DNA of 64,000 bases, from assembly GCF_020524765.1 (NCBI RefSeq), contig NZ_JAIVLR010000002.1, forward strand, positions 832,501-896,500. Reading direction: 5' to 3'. Under the pieces are notes generated by a model that had not been told where the DNA came from, made no database searches, and was given only the letters and a program-made list of their open reading frames with translations. Below, piece by piece: positions 1-8,833 of the stretch. The DNA comes from Qipengyuania gaetbuli (GTDB lineage: Bacteria; Pseudomonadota; Alphaproteobacteria; Sphingomonadales; Sphingomonadaceae). Positions within the stretch are counted from its first letter, which is position 1. Every line of letters begins with the position of its first letter. Position numbers and translations under genes: made by a program.

Positions 1-1
1 C

Positions 2-1543
2 AGCGTCGAATACATGGTCAACGCCCACTGCGCCGATGCGATGGTCTGCATCTCCAACTGCGACAAGATCACGCCCGGGATGCTGATGGCGGCCTTGCGG
101 CTCAACGTACCGGCAGTCTTCGTTTCCGGCGGGCCGATGGAAGCGGGCAAGGTCGTGGTGAAGGGCAAGGAGATTGCGCTCGACCTCGTCGATGCGATGG
201 TCGCTGCCGCCGACGAAGCCTATTCGGACGAGGAAGTGACCGCGATCGAGCAAAACGCCTGCCCGACCTGCGGTTCGTGCAGCGGGATGTTCACTGCCAA
301 TTCCATGAACTGCCTGACCGAGGCGCTGGGCCTCTCGCTGCCCGGCAACGGCTCGACGCTCGCGACCCATGCCGACCGCAAGGGCCTGTTCGAGCGGGCC
401 GGCCGCCTCGCCGTGACCCTCGCGCGCCGATACTACGAAGAAGAGGATGAGAGCGTCCTGCCGCGCTCCATCGCCAGTTTTGAAGCATTCGAGAACGCGA
501 TGAGCCTCGACATCGCCATGGGCGGATCGACCAACACCGTGCTCCACCTGCTTGCTGCCGCACACGAAGCCGGTGTTGACTTCACCATGAAGGACATCGA
601 CCGGCTGAGCCGCCAGGTGCCGTGCCTGTCCAAGGTCGCACCCGCGAAGAGCGACGTCCACATGGAGGATGTCCACCGCGCAGGCGGGATCATGGCGATC
701 CTCGGCGAACTGGAGAAGGCGGGGCTGCTCCACACCGCGCTGCCGACCGTGCACAGCCCGACCATGGGCGATGCGCTGGACGATTGGGACATCGGCCGCA
801 CGCAGAACAACACGGTACGCGAGTTTTTCTCTGCAGCGCCCGGCGGCGTGCCGACACAGACCGCCTTCAGCCAGTCGCGCCGCTGGGAAGAGCTCGACCT
901 CGACCGCGAAAACGGCGTGATCCGCAGCGCCGAACATGCTTTCAGCAAGGATGGCGGGCTGGCGGTCCTGTACGGCAATATCGCGCGCGACGGTTGCATC
1001 GTGAAGACGGCGGGCGTGGACGAAAGCATCCTCGATTTCGCAGGGCCGGCCAAGGTCTTCGAGAGCCAGGACGATGCCGTTACCGCCATCCTGACGGGTC
1101 AGGTGGTCGAAGGCGACGTGGTGGTCATCCGCTATGAGGGGCCGCGCGGCGGGCCGGGCATGCAGGAAATGCTCTACCCGACAAGCTATCTCAAATCGAA
1201 GGGTCTGGGCGCAGCCTGCGCCCTGCTGACCGACGGACGGTTTTCGGGCGGCACTTCCGGCCTGTCCATTGGCCATGTCTCTCCCGAAGCCGCGGAAGGC
1301 GGCGAGATCGGACTGGTGGAGGATGGCGACCTGATCGAGATCTCGATTCCCAACCGGACCATCAACCTCGCTGTATCGGATGAAACGCTCGCCGAGCGCC
1401 GCGCTGCGCAGGACGCGAAGGGCTGGAAGCCCGAGAAGCCGCGCGACCGGCGGGTGTCGCCCGCGCTCGAAGCCTATGCGGCGATGACCACCTCGGCAGC
1501 GCGCGGGGCGATCCGCGACGTCTCCCAGATCCGGAAGGACTGA
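2..1543 (+). CDS. ilvD: Dihydroxy-acid dehydratase, 5' end cut off by the window edge
   Basis: IlvD dehydrates 2,3-dihydroxy-3-methylbutanoate or -pentanoate to the 2-oxo acid, the third common step of valine, leucine and isoleucine synthesis, using a bound Fe-S cluster in the cytoplasm. About 513 codons are present. The family is usually about 610-620 residues, so roughly the first 100 codons lie outside the window, and the first ATG seen (position 14) is internal. The segment [11 protein letters not shown] carries one cluster cysteine and [13 protein letters not shown] the next. [12 protein letters not shown] and [19 protein letters not shown] are strongly conserved family blocks. The stop is intact. 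A small lipoprotein gene follows after 46 bp on the same strand. Its own promoter and start cannot be judged here. Confidence 0.97.
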   Translation, partial: SVEYMVNAHCADAMVCISNCDKITPGMLMAALRLNVPAVFVSGGPMEAGKVVVKGKEIALDLVDAMVAAADEAYSDEEVTAIEQNACPTCGSCSGMFTANSMNCLTEALGLSLPGNGSTLATHADRKGLFERAGRLAVTLARRYYEEEDESVLPRSIASFEAFENAMSLDIAMGGSTNTVLHLLAAAHEAGVDFTMKDIDRLSRQVPCLSKVAPAKSDVHMEDVHRAGGIMAILGELEKAGLLHTALPTVHSPTMGDALDDWDIGRTQNNTVREFFSAAPGGVPTQTAFSQSRRWEELDLDRENGVIRSAEHAFSKDGGLAVLYGNIARDGCIVKTAGVDESILDFAGPAKVFESQDDAVTAILTGQVVEGDVVVIRYEGPRGGPGMQEMLYPTSYLKSKGLGAACALLTDGRFSGGTSGLSIGHVSPEAAEGGEIGLVEDGDLIEISIPNRTINLAVSDETLAERRAAQDAKGWKPEKPRDRRVSPALEAYAAMTTSAARGAIRDVSQIRKD

Positions 1544-1589
1544 GGGCAACCCGCTTGCATGAGCGCCGCCGAAGTGGCAGCGCGCCCCG

Positions 1590-1946
1590 ATGCACCGATT
1601 GCTTTGCCTGACCCCGTTCCTGCTGGCGAGCGCCTGTTCCGGAGAGCCGGAGGCGTCCCCGCAAGTGGCCGATCAGGGCGGCGAACCGGTCGAATGCGCG
1701 CTCGACGGAGCAGAAACCTTCGCGTCGGTGTGCTCGCTTCTTCCGTCTGCAGATGCGGAATCCCTCGCGCGGGTGATCCAGCATCCCGACGGCGGCTTCC
1801 GCGTGTTCGAATATGGCGAAACCAATAGCGGCCTGCTCGCGCGCGATGGCGCCGACAACTTGGTCGAAACGGTCGAAGGCGACAAGGTGATCGTCTCCAT
1901 CGGCAACGACCGCTACCGCTTCGATATGCCGGTGGCCGGTGACTGA
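1590..1946 (+). CDS. Small predicted lipoprotein of unknown function
   Basis: A 118-residue protein with a short hydrophobic N-terminus ending in the lipobox LASAC (Cys16), so it is probably exported and lipid-anchored. The mature part is short, polar and acidic, with no domain that I recognise. It contains paired FRVFEYGE and DRYRFDMP segments that suggest a small beta-sheet fold. The stop overlaps the GTG start of the NAD(P)HX repair enzyme by 8 bp, so the two are probably co-transcribed, perhaps with ilvD. The start was chosen because it gives the signal peptide directly. No function can be assigned. Confidence 0.75.
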   Translation: MHRLLCLTPFLLASACSGEPEASPQVADQGGEPVECALDGAETFASVCSLLPSADAESLARVIQHPDGGFRVFEYGETNSGLLARDGADNLVETVEGDKVIVSIGNDRYRFDMPVAGD

Positions 1947-3324
1947 TCCCGTCCTCACGGTCGAGCAGATGCGCGCCGCAGAGCGCGCCGCGATGGATGC
2001 CGGGACCAGCGAATGGGAACTGATGCTGCGGGCGGGCGAGGGGGCGGCGCATTACGTCCACCGCGTCGCGGCAGGACGCAATGTCTGCGTATTGTGCGGC
2101 CCGGGCAACAATGGCGGTGACGGCTACGTCATTGCGGAGAGCCTGCGCCGTCGCCGTTACGCGGTTTCGGTCATCGCGCCGCTCGAACCTGGGACTGAGA
2201 CTGCGCGAAAGGCGCGCTCGGAATTCCGCGGCGAGGTAGCCAGCGACGGTTCCCCCGAAGGCGCGGTCATCGTGGACTGCCTGTTCGGCTACGGCCTCGC
2301 CCGGACGGTCGAAGGAAAATTTGCCAAATTACTTGAAGCATTCGCCTCAAGTGATTGTTATAAAATAGCTATAGACGTTCCCAGTACCGTCGAAAGCGAT
2401 ACGGGCAAAGCCCTGGGTCCACTTCCTGATTATGATCTGACGCTGGCCCTCGGCGCGTGGAAACAGGCGCATTTCCTGATGCCGGCGATGGCAGCGATGG
2501 GCTGCAAGCGGCTGGTCTCGCTCGACCTGCCTGACGCGGGGCGAGTTGCACGCCTGTCGGCGCACCCCCGGCTCTCGGCGCCTCCGAAGGACAGCCACAA
2601 ATACCGCCGCGGACTGGTGGCAGTGGTCGCAGGCGATATGCCGGGTGCACCGCTGCTCTCCTGCGAGGCGGCGATGCGAGCCGGTGCAGGCTATGTGAAG
2701 CTCATGAGCGACCTTTCGCATCCCGATGCGCCGGCAGAACTGGTGATCGAACAGGGCGGGCTCTTGGACAACCTCTCGGACGAACGGATTTCCTCGGTCC
2801 TTGTCGGGCCGGGCCTCGGCCGTAGCGAAGAGGCGCGTGGCAGGCTGTGCGCTGCGCTCGAAAGCGGAAGGCCCTGCGTGGTCGATGCCGACGCATTGCA
2901 CCTGCTTGACCATGACGTCATCGAAGGCGTCGGCACCGCGCGGATCGTCGTGACGCCGCACGAAGGCGAACTGGCGGCACTCTGCAAAAGCTTCGACGTC
3001 GAGGCGGACAGCAAGCTGGACCGGGCGAGAAAACTGCACGACGTCACAGGTATGACGGTCCTCGCCAAGGGCCCCGACACGATCTGCGTGGGCGAGGGCG
3101 GTACGGTCTTTTTCGACGCGGGGCCCAGCTGGCTCTCGGTAGCAGGGTCGGGTGACGTCCTTGCAGGCGTCATCGCCGCACGCCTTGCGGGGCAAGGCGA
3201 ACCGGTGCGCGCCTGCGAAGAGGCGGTCTGGCTCCACCACGAGGCTGCACGCCTGTCAGGTGCGGCTTTCACCGCCGGAGAGCTGGCAGGATCGGTCAAC
3301 CGCGCCCTGGAGTACTTCCTTTGA
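1939..3324 (+). CDS. nnr: Bifunctional NAD(P)H-hydrate epimerase / ADP-dependent NAD(P)H-hydrate dehydratase
   Basis: This enzyme repairs damaged NADHX and NADPHX. The N-terminal YjeF_N domain (about residues 1-205) epimerises the S and R hydrates, and the C-terminal ribokinase-like domain (about 210-461) dehydrates the S form with ADP. Seen in the sequence: CGPGNNGGDGYVIAESL at residues 53-69, typical of the epimerase, then TPHEGELAAL, LAKGPDTICVG and VAGSGDVLAGV near residue 401, typical of the kinase-fold dehydratase. At 461 residues it is slightly shorter than E. coli Nnr. It starts with GTG inside the preceding lipoprotein gene and ends overlapping the TTG start of the methyltransferase gene by 4 bp, so translation is probably coupled. 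Confidence 0.95.
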   Translation: MTDPVLTVEQMRAAERAAMDAGTSEWELMLRAGEGAAHYVHRVAAGRNVCVLCGPGNNGGDGYVIAESLRRRRYAVSVIAPLEPGTETARKARSEFRGEVASDGSPEGAVIVDCLFGYGLARTVEGKFAKLLEAFASSDCYKIAIDVPSTVESDTGKALGPLPDYDLTLALGAWKQAHFLMPAMAAMGCKRLVSLDLPDAGRVARLSAHPRLSAPPKDSHKYRRGLVAVVAGDMPGAPLLSCEAAMRAGAGYVKLMSDLSHPDAPAELVIEQGGLLDNLSDERISSVLVGPGLGRSEEARGRLCAALESGRPCVVDADALHLLDHDVIEGVGTARIVVTPHEGELAALCKSFDVEADSKLDRARKLHDVTGMTVLAKGPDTICVGEGGTVFFDAGPSWLSVAGSGDVLAGVIAARLAGQGEPVRACEEAVWLHHEAARLSGAAFTAGELAGSVNRALEYFL

Positions 3325-4517
3325 CTGCACCCGAAACCATCCTGCGCATTGCCGCCAAGGGCGATGGCGTCACCGCGTCCGGCAGGCACGTTGCGGGCGC
3401 CGTCACCGGTGACGTCATCCTGCCCGACGGAACCATCGAAGCAGGGCCGCACCATGTCGCTGCTCCGTGCCGTCATTTCGGCACTTGCGGGAGCTGCCAG
3501 TTGCAGCACGCCGACGAGGAGGCGCTAAGCCGTTTCGTAACCGAAAGGGTGGTGAATGCCGCCGAGGGGCAGGAGGTCGCAGCCGCCGAAGTCTTGCCCA
3601 CGCACCTGTCTCCGCCCGCGACCCGTCGCCGCGCGACCCTCCACGCCCTGCGCACTGCCAAGGGCGCTGCCATCGGGTTTCGCGAGGGACGCAGCAACCG
3701 CATCGTCGACATGCAGGAATGCCTGATCCTCGATCCGGCACTGTTTGCGCTGGTTGCGCCGCTGCGCAAGCTGGTCGCCGCCCATGCAGGGCGCGGGCCG
3801 GTGGACATTTCGCTGACGCTGGCGGACCAGGGCGTGGACTGCGCCATCACGGGTATCGAGACCGAAGGCCTCGCCGCGACCGAGGCGATGCTGGATTTCG
3901 CGCGCGACCATGGGCTTGCGCGCCTGTCGCTCGACCAAGGATACGGTGCCGAGACCGTCTGGGAGCCGGAGCCTGCGACGATTACACTAGCCGGCGTGGC
4001 GGTTCCCTTGCCACACGGCGCTTTCCTCCAGCCGACGCGCGACGGCGAGGCGGTCCTGCTTGCCGACGCGAAGGAATGGCTGGCGGAGAGTGCTACGATC
4101 GCCGACCTGTTCGCCGGTCTGGGCACCTTTGCCTTTGCGTTCGCAGGTCCGGCCAAGGTGCTGGCGGTGGAGGCGGCACGCGATGCGCATCTGGCCTGCA
4201 AGACGGTGGCCAATGCGCGCGGCATACCCGTCCATGCGATGCACCGCGACCTGTTCCGCAACCCGCTGCAGGCTGCGGAAATCTCGCGCTTTTCGTCGAT
4301 CCTGCTGGATCCGCCGCGTGCCGGCGCGCGCGAGCAAGTCGCACAGATCGCGGCAAGCGAAGTGAGCCGCGTCGCCTATGTCAGCTGCAATCCGTCGAGC
4401 TGGGCGCGCGATGCGAAGACGCTGGTGGAGGCGGGCTTCAAGCTGGAGAAGCTGCGGCCCGTGGGCCAGTTTCGCTGGTCTACCCACGTCGAGCTGACCA
4501 GCCTCTTCACCCGCTAA
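3321..4517 (+). CDS. Class I SAM-dependent RNA (uracil-5-)methyltransferase, RlmD/RumA-like
   Basis: Predicted to methylate C5 of a uridine in 23S rRNA (or tRNA) using SAM. An Fe-S cluster is expected from Cys50, Cys56 and Cys59 in CRHFGTCGSCQLQ plus Cys134 in MQECLILDP, the four-cysteine pattern of the RumA/RlmD family. The methyltransferase domain shows IADLFAGLGTFAFAFA (SAM motif I), LLDPPRAGAREQV, and the catalytic cysteine in YVSCNPSSWARD. The N-terminal TRAM domain looks short. It is 398 residues against about 430 for E. coli RlmD. The TTG start overlaps the nnr stop (TTGA). Its stop overlaps the convergent hydrolase gene by 4 bp. The exact RNA site cannot be told from sequence alone. 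Confidence 0.88.
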   Translation: MTAPETILRIAAKGDGVTASGRHVAGAVTGDVILPDGTIEAGPHHVAAPCRHFGTCGSCQLQHADEEALSRFVTERVVNAAEGQEVAAAEVLPTHLSPPATRRRATLHALRTAKGAAIGFREGRSNRIVDMQECLILDPALFALVAPLRKLVAAHAGRGPVDISLTLADQGVDCAITGIETEGLAATEAMLDFARDHGLARLSLDQGYGAETVWEPEPATITLAGVAVPLPHGAFLQPTRDGEAVLLADAKEWLAESATIADLFAGLGTFAFAFAGPAKVLAVEAARDAHLACKTVANARGIPVHAMHRDLFRNPLQAAEISRFSSILLDPPRAGAREQVAQIAASEVSRVAYVSCNPSSWARDAKTLVEAGFKLEKLRPVGQFRWSTHVELTSLFTR

Positions 4518-5287
4518 GCGCGCAAGGCCCCTAGCACCTGACTTCGCAGCCATGTGCGTGCGTCGGGTTCGGCATAGGCATGTCCGGCGCCCGGGCACTG
4601 CCGGATACGCTCGTCGCTCGGCCAATTGTCCGCAAAGGCCTGTGCGGTCCGGTCGTTCTGGGCCAGGAGGAAACGCACCGGGCCGTCGAACTGCCCGAGC
4701 GCCTCGCGCAATTCCTGCGCCAGCTGCGAAGGCCCGCTCTCGCCCTTCGCTGCCTGTTTGAGGCCCGCCTTGAGCTTTCCGAGGTCGGTCTTGCCGGTGA
4801 GCAGGCGCCAGATCGCGCCGGGGTCGGCGAGTTTCGCGCGATAACGGGCACGGGTTCGCGCGGGCGAGGGAAGGGGTCCGTCCTCTTCGTCGATGGCCCA
4901 GGGGTTGCTCAGGACCAGCGCATCGAAGCCGAGGCCCTCGGTCAGCATCAGGGCAGAAGCGCCATCGCAATTGCCGAAGCCGACCACGCGGGTCATCTGC
5001 GGTACCAGCGCGCGGAACGAGCGGAGCGCAGCCGCTATGTCGGCACGAGACTTGTCGAACCCGCGATCCTCGCCGTCGCTGTCGCCGATCCCGCGGCGGT
5101 CGAAGCGAAAGACCGGAAATCCGGCCGCAGCGATCTCCGATGCCAGTCGGGCCTGCCAGCCGAACGCGCCCGCGCGCGGCTCCTGCCCGCCCGTCACGAT
5201 CAGCAGCCCCGTCGTGCCCGGCGCATTGTCCAGCGTACCGGCAAGGTTCAAACCGTTGCAGTGGAAGGCGAGATGAAGCCGCTTCAC
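4514..5287 (-). CDS. Alpha/beta hydrolase 1, exosortase A system-associated
   Basis: A 257-residue alpha/beta-hydrolase-fold protein of the type found beside exosortase A loci (resembles TIGR03100, hydrolase 1). It shows an oxyanion-region segment VTGGQEPRAGAFGWQ and FRFDRRGIGDSDGE, a typical strand/loop of this fold. The nucleophile elbow reads GFGNCDGAS, with Cys107 where most family members of the wider fold have Ser. The catalytic Asp/His are not pinned down. I start it at the GTG at 5287, which overlaps the upstream hydrolase 2 stop by 4 bp and yields a clean N-terminus (VKRLHLAFHCNG). An upstream extension in this frame is low-complexity Gly/Arg/Ala and is unlikely. The substrate is unknown. 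It may act on acyl or thioester intermediates of the neighbouring ACP/ligase genes (inference). Confidence 0.85.
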   Translation of the reverse strand: MKRLHLAFHCNGLNLAGTLDNAPGTTGLLIVTGGQEPRAGAFGWQARLASEIAAAGFPVFRFDRRGIGDSDGEDRGFDKSRADIAAALRSFRALVPQMTRVVGFGNCDGASALMLTEGLGFDALVLSNPWAIDEEDGPLPSPARTRARYRAKLADPGAIWRLLTGKTDLGKLKAGLKQAAKGESGPSQLAQELREALGQFDGPVRFLLAQNDRTAQAFADNWPSDERIRQCPGAGHAYAEPDARTWLRSQVLGALRA

Positions 5288-5961
5288 CGGGCGAGCTCCC
5301 GCGCCAGCAGGTCCGCCAGCGCTTGGGCCTGATCCGCGTCCTCGCCGATCTCGGCCCTCAGCCACAGCGGTGACCCGCCGATCTCCTCGTGATCCACCAC
5401 CACTAGATAGCCGGTTTGCACATCGGTGCTTTGTTCAAGCTCGCGGATTATTTCGCCCGACAGGGTCCAACCTGCGACGTGGCCGCCATACTCGCGTGCC
5501 TCTGCGATGATTTCTGCCGGCTGCCGTCCGCCACCTGTCTCCGCTTCGGACAGGCTTTGCGCGCGGGCCAGCGAGGTGAGGGCCCTTGCCGGTGCCTGCG
5601 GAGCGTAGAGCCATCCCGGCAGTTCGGCCGGAGCGATTGCGGCGCCCGTTCGCACCGCCAGAACATGGGTTGCTCCGAAATGCCCGGCTGCCGCTACTGC
5701 AGCCGTCCGCCACCCCGAGAGTGTCTGCTTGCCCAAAGGCGCGATGCTTTCATTGCAGCCCGGCAGGTCGGGCAGGGCGCTGGCGATACCGCGCAGCGAC
5801 AGGAGGCGCATGACCTCGCGCAATTGCCGGCGCAGCCTGTTGGCCTCTTCGAAAAGCGGAGGCAGCACGAGCAGGCGATTGCCGCCCGTTGCCTTGAAAA
5901 CCAGGGCCATTTCCTCGCTGGTCCCACCTTCGATCAGCGGGGCAGGCCAGGTTTCGTACAT
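5284..5961 (-). CDS. Alpha/beta hydrolase 2-like protein, exosortase A system-associated
   Basis: A 225-residue protein resembling the hydrolase 2 family of exosortase A loci (TIGR03101-like). The N-terminus MYETWPAPLIEGG, the LLVLPPLFEEANRLRR segment and SALPDLPGCNES match that family's style. At the expected nucleophile elbow the sequence is LAVRTGAA (residues 101-108), with Arg104 and no Ser, Cys or Asp, so it is probably not a classical hydrolase and may be a scaffold or binding partner of hydrolase 1. Its stop overlaps the hydrolase 1 GTG start (GTGA), and the ACP gene lies 11 bp upstream, so all three are one transcript. Assignment rests on family resemblance and on the locus. Confidence 0.8.
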   Translation of the reverse strand: MYETWPAPLIEGGTSEEMALVFKATGGNRLLVLPPLFEEANRLRRQLREVMRLLSLRGIASALPDLPGCNESIAPLGKQTLSGWRTAAVAAAGHFGATHVLAVRTGAAIAPAELPGWLYAPQAPARALTSLARAQSLSEAETGGGRQPAEIIAEAREYGGHVAGWTLSGEIIRELEQSTDVQTGYLVVVDHEEIGGSPLWLRAEIGEDADQAQALADLLARELAR

Positions 5962-5972
5962 GGGGCGGGCGC

Positions 5973-6272
5973 TCAGCCTTCGATGGTTTTCGCTTCGGCG
6001 AAAGCGAGGAGGCCGCCGTAGGTTTCGAGCATCTCGCCGTCGACATCGTCGTCTTCGATGATGATGTGGAGGCGGTCTTCCATTTCGGTCAACAGCGTTG
6101 CCACGGCCATGGAATCGAGTTCAGGCAGATGTCCGAACAGGCCCGTGTCGCCGTCGAAACCCTCTACCCGCTCGGCGTCGAGCGCGAGGACATCGCTCAG
6201 GATCGCGCGCAGCGTCGCATCGATCGCGCTGCGGCTCGGTCCGGTCGGTTCGGCGGTGGCGGTTTCTGCCAT
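5973..6272 (-). CDS. Acyl carrier protein, exosortase A locus
   Basis: A 99-residue acyl/peptidyl carrier protein. The phosphopantetheine attachment motif is LPELDSMAV with Ser54, followed by the helix TLLTEMEDRLHIIIEDDDVDGE, typical of dedicated ACPs. I chose the ATG at 6272 (MAETATAEP). A longer reading adds 21 residues that overlap nothing conserved. It sits between a GNAT/FemAB-like transferase gene (start of the arm) and hydrolase 2, opposite a divergent AMP-forming acyl ligase, which is the likely loading enzyme. It is not the fatty-acid synthase AcpP, judged by its poor match to AcpP around the DSL motif and by its location. The acyl group it carries is unknown. Confidence 0.9.
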   Translation of the reverse strand: MAETATAEPTGPSRSAIDATLRAILSDVLALDAERVEGFDGDTGLFGHLPELDSMAVATLLTEMEDRLHIIIEDDDVDGEMLETYGGLLAFAEAKTIEG

Positions 6273-6321
6273 GCGTATTACGGTGTCCCTGCTGAAAGCG
6301 GGTGCCGCCTTAGCCGCGTGG

Positions 6322-7290
6322 TCAACCGCGTGCAAGGCGGCCGAGAAGGCGCTTGGCTATGGCAGGCCATGCCGCAACTTGTCGCGGGTCGAGGCAGGTG
6401 AGCCGATATCGCGGGCGGCACTCCTCCATCCAGTCGCGCTTGTATGGGTCGGAACCGGTACCGAAATCGATCAGCGCGACCTTCTCGGTATCGATCGCGT
6501 ATTCGAACATCGCGGCGGTCAGCACCGTCCCGGCCGACAGGTTTTCCGCCTCTTTGAGATGCGCCAGCTTATGGATGTAAGCCGTGCCATTCTCGACGGT
6601 CCAGAACTGCGTCGCCACCGGTTCGTCATCCGCATAAGCGATGCCGAGGCGATAGTGCCCCTTATCGCTTTCGCTGCGCGCGAAGGCCTCGAGCAGGTCC
6701 GCGCGTTCCTCAGTGGGTTTCCAGCTCTTTCTGTAGATTGATTGGTAAGTTTGCCATTCAAACGCATCGAATTGCGTTGAAATTTCCGTTCTAACTTTCT
6801 TCGACCTGCGCTGGAGGGTGGACCGCATCTGGCCCGGGCGAGACGCCCAGTACTGGTCGAAGCTTCGGCCGTTCACCTGCAAGATGTGGTTGTCGTCGCA
6901 CTTCTCGCCGAAGACGAGCCAACCTGAAGTGCGGAATGCCTCCTCCAGCAGGCCAAGCCAGCGGTCTTCCCCCGACAGGGGACTCAAGTCGACACGGGCG
7001 GTCCTGCGTTTGAGGTCTGCGGCCAGCGCGCGAAGCAGGCCGGTCGCTTCCTCTCCCGCTTCACCGACCGGAGCCCAGGTGAAGGAAAACCAGTTCGTCA
7101 GGCTCTCCAGCCCCTTCGGGCCATGCATGAGGGGCAGGGCGAGGGCGTCCTCGGCAAGTGCGATCACAGGCTGCCAGCCATGCTGTTCGAGCAGCTCGAA
7201 CCACTCATGACCGTCGAAAGGCCCGGAGCGATCGTGCCGAACCCCTTGCAGTTTGCTGGCCGTGTCGTGATAGCTGACCGTGATGACCAC
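6322..7290 (-). CDS. GNAT/FemAB-type acyl- or aminoacyltransferase, exosortase A locus
   Basis: About 322 residues with an Acetyltransf_6-type (GNAT/FemAB) fold. Seen: YRLGIAYADDEPVATQFW, AYIHKLAHLKEAENLSAGTV and the C-terminal signature IDFGTGSDPYKRDWM, which is characteristic of these CelD/BcsL-like transferases. The start is uncertain: a GTG at 7290 gives VVITVSYHDT and leaves 25 bp to the divergent ligase start. ATG starts at 7317 or 7329 would overlap the ligase gene. It is the first gene of the minus-strand arm, so it is probably co-expressed with the ACP and the two hydrolases. A plausible role is transfer of an acyl group (from ACP or CoA) to an amino group of a glycan or lipid. That is inference. 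Confidence 0.85.
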   Translation of the reverse strand: MVITVSYHDTASKLQGVRHDRSGPFDGHEWFELLEQHGWQPVIALAEDALALPLMHGPKGLESLTNWFSFTWAPVGEAGEEATGLLRALAADLKRRTARVDLSPLSGEDRWLGLLEEAFRTSGWLVFGEKCDDNHILQVNGRSFDQYWASRPGQMRSTLQRRSKKVRTEISTQFDAFEWQTYQSIYRKSWKPTEERADLLEAFARSESDKGHYRLGIAYADDEPVATQFWTVENGTAYIHKLAHLKEAENLSAGTVLTAAMFEYAIDTEKVALIDFGTGSDPYKRDWMEECRPRYRLTCLDPRQVAAWPAIAKRLLGRLARG

Positions 7291-7315
7291 CGGTAATCCC
7301 TTGCCCGGAACTTCC

Positions 7316-8833
7316 ATGCCTGATCCCACGCCCTATCCACTCGATCAACTGGCGGAACGCGGCGATGCACAGGCGCGCGCGCTGGTGCTCAAGGACCGCG
7401 TGCTGAGTTTCGCCGATTTGCGCGAGCGAGTGTCGCTGCTGGCGGGGTGGCTGGCCGGCCAGTGCGAAGCGGGTTCACGCGTCGCAAGCTGGGCGGCAAA
7501 GGGGGAACTGACCTGCCTATTGCCGCTGGCGGCCGCGCGGGCGGGGCTTGTCCACGTGCCGATAAACCCGCTGCTGAAGCGCGCGCAGGTGGCGCATATT
7601 CTGGCAGATAGCGGTTCGTGCCTCCTCATGGGCACCAAGGCGCGGCTCCAGACGCTGGAAGACGGCGATCTTCCCGCAGGATGCCGGGCGGTCGACGAAG
7701 CCGAAGTCTTCTCAAGCGCCGAAGCCACCGCCAGTCGGCTGGGGCCGTCGGACAGCGATCCCGATGCGCTGGCGGCAATCCTGTATACCAGCGGTTCGAC
7801 GGGCAAGCCCAAGGGCGTCATGCTCAGCCATGCGAACCTCTGGCTGGGTGCCGTCTCGGTGGCCGATTACCTGGGCATGAGCAGCGATGACGTCACGCTT
7901 GCAGTCCTGCCACTCAGTTTCGACTACGGGCAGAGCCAGCTGCTTTCGACCTGGTACGCCGGCGGGTGCGTCGTCCCGCTCGACTACCTTTTCCCGCGTG
8001 ACGTCGCGAAGGCCTGCGCCCGGCACGGCGTCACCACGCTGGCAGCCGTTCCTCCGCTCTGGGTCCAGCTGACCGAGATGGAGTGGCCTGCCGAGGCGCT
8101 GGCGTCCATGCGCCGCCTGACCAACAGCGGGGGAGCCCTCACGGTCGAACTGGTACGCGACCTGCGGGCCCTGTTTCCCGATGCGCGACTGTTCCCGATG
8201 TACGGACTGACCGAGGCATTCCGTTCGACCTATCTCGACCCGGACCTTGTCGACAGCCATCCGACCTCGATGGGCAAGGCGATCCCCTTCGCCGAGATCC
8301 TCGTCATCGACGATGAGGGCTCTGTGGCCGACCAGGAGGAAGAGGGCGAACTGGTGCATTGCGGCCCGCTCGTCGCTCAAGGGTACTGGCAGGATGCGGA
8401 ACGCACTGCCGAAAGGTTCCGGCCTGCGCCAGGCGCCTCCACCTATGGCGGCACCGCCGTCTGGTCGGGCGACCGTGTCAGGCGGGATGCGGAGGGGTTG
8501 CTCCACTTCGTCGGTCGCCGTGACGCCATGATCAAGAGCGCGGGCAACCGGATCAGCCCACAGGAGGTCGAAAGCGCGGCGCTGGCTTCGGGGCTGGTCG
8601 CCGAAGCGGTTGCGATCGGGGTGCCCGACGCCCAGCTCGGCCATGCGATCCACCTGGTGGTTCGGGCTGCGCCTGATGCATCCGGTGACATGGAAGCGGA
8701 GTTAAAGCGTGCGCTAGCGCGTGAACTGCCCAACTTCATGCAGCCGCATGTCTATCACTGGCGCGAAACGATGCCGCTCAACCCGAATGGCAAGATCGAC
8801 CGCACAAGGCTCGAGCAGGAGATCGGCGCATGA
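7316..8833 (+). CDS. AMP-forming acyl-CoA ligase, exosortase A system-associated
   Basis: A 505-residue ANL-superfamily adenylating enzyme (resembles TIGR03098). ATP-binding P-loop: YTSGSTGKPKGV at residues 158-169. A5-type motif: MYGLTEAFRSTYL. Hinge/A8 region: GDRVRRDAEGLLHFVGRRD, then IKSAGNRISPQEVE. A10 catalytic lysine: NPNGKID near the C-terminus. It activates a carboxylic acid as acyl-AMP and probably loads CoA or the ACP encoded divergently. The ATG at 7316 is preferred. GTG 7280 and ATG 7283 would overlap the divergent transferase. Its stop overlaps the PLP decarboxylase start by 4 bp (ATGA), indicating coupled expression. The substrate is unknown. Confidence 0.93.
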   Translation: MPDPTPYPLDQLAERGDAQARALVLKDRVLSFADLRERVSLLAGWLAGQCEAGSRVASWAAKGELTCLLPLAAARAGLVHVPINPLLKRAQVAHILADSGSCLLMGTKARLQTLEDGDLPAGCRAVDEAEVFSSAEATASRLGPSDSDPDALAAILYTSGSTGKPKGVMLSHANLWLGAVSVADYLGMSSDDVTLAVLPLSFDYGQSQLLSTWYAGGCVVPLDYLFPRDVAKACARHGVTTLAAVPPLWVQLTEMEWPAEALASMRRLTNSGGALTVELVRDLRALFPDARLFPMYGLTEAFRSTYLDPDLVDSHPTSMGKAIPFAEILVIDDEGSVADQEEEGELVHCGPLVAQGYWQDAERTAERFRPAPGASTYGGTAVWSGDRVRRDAEGLLHFVGRRDAMIKSAGNRISPQEVESAALASGLVAEAVAIGVPDAQLGHAIHLVVRAAPDASGDMEAELKRALARELPNFMQPHVYHWRETMPLNPNGKIDRTRLEQEIGA

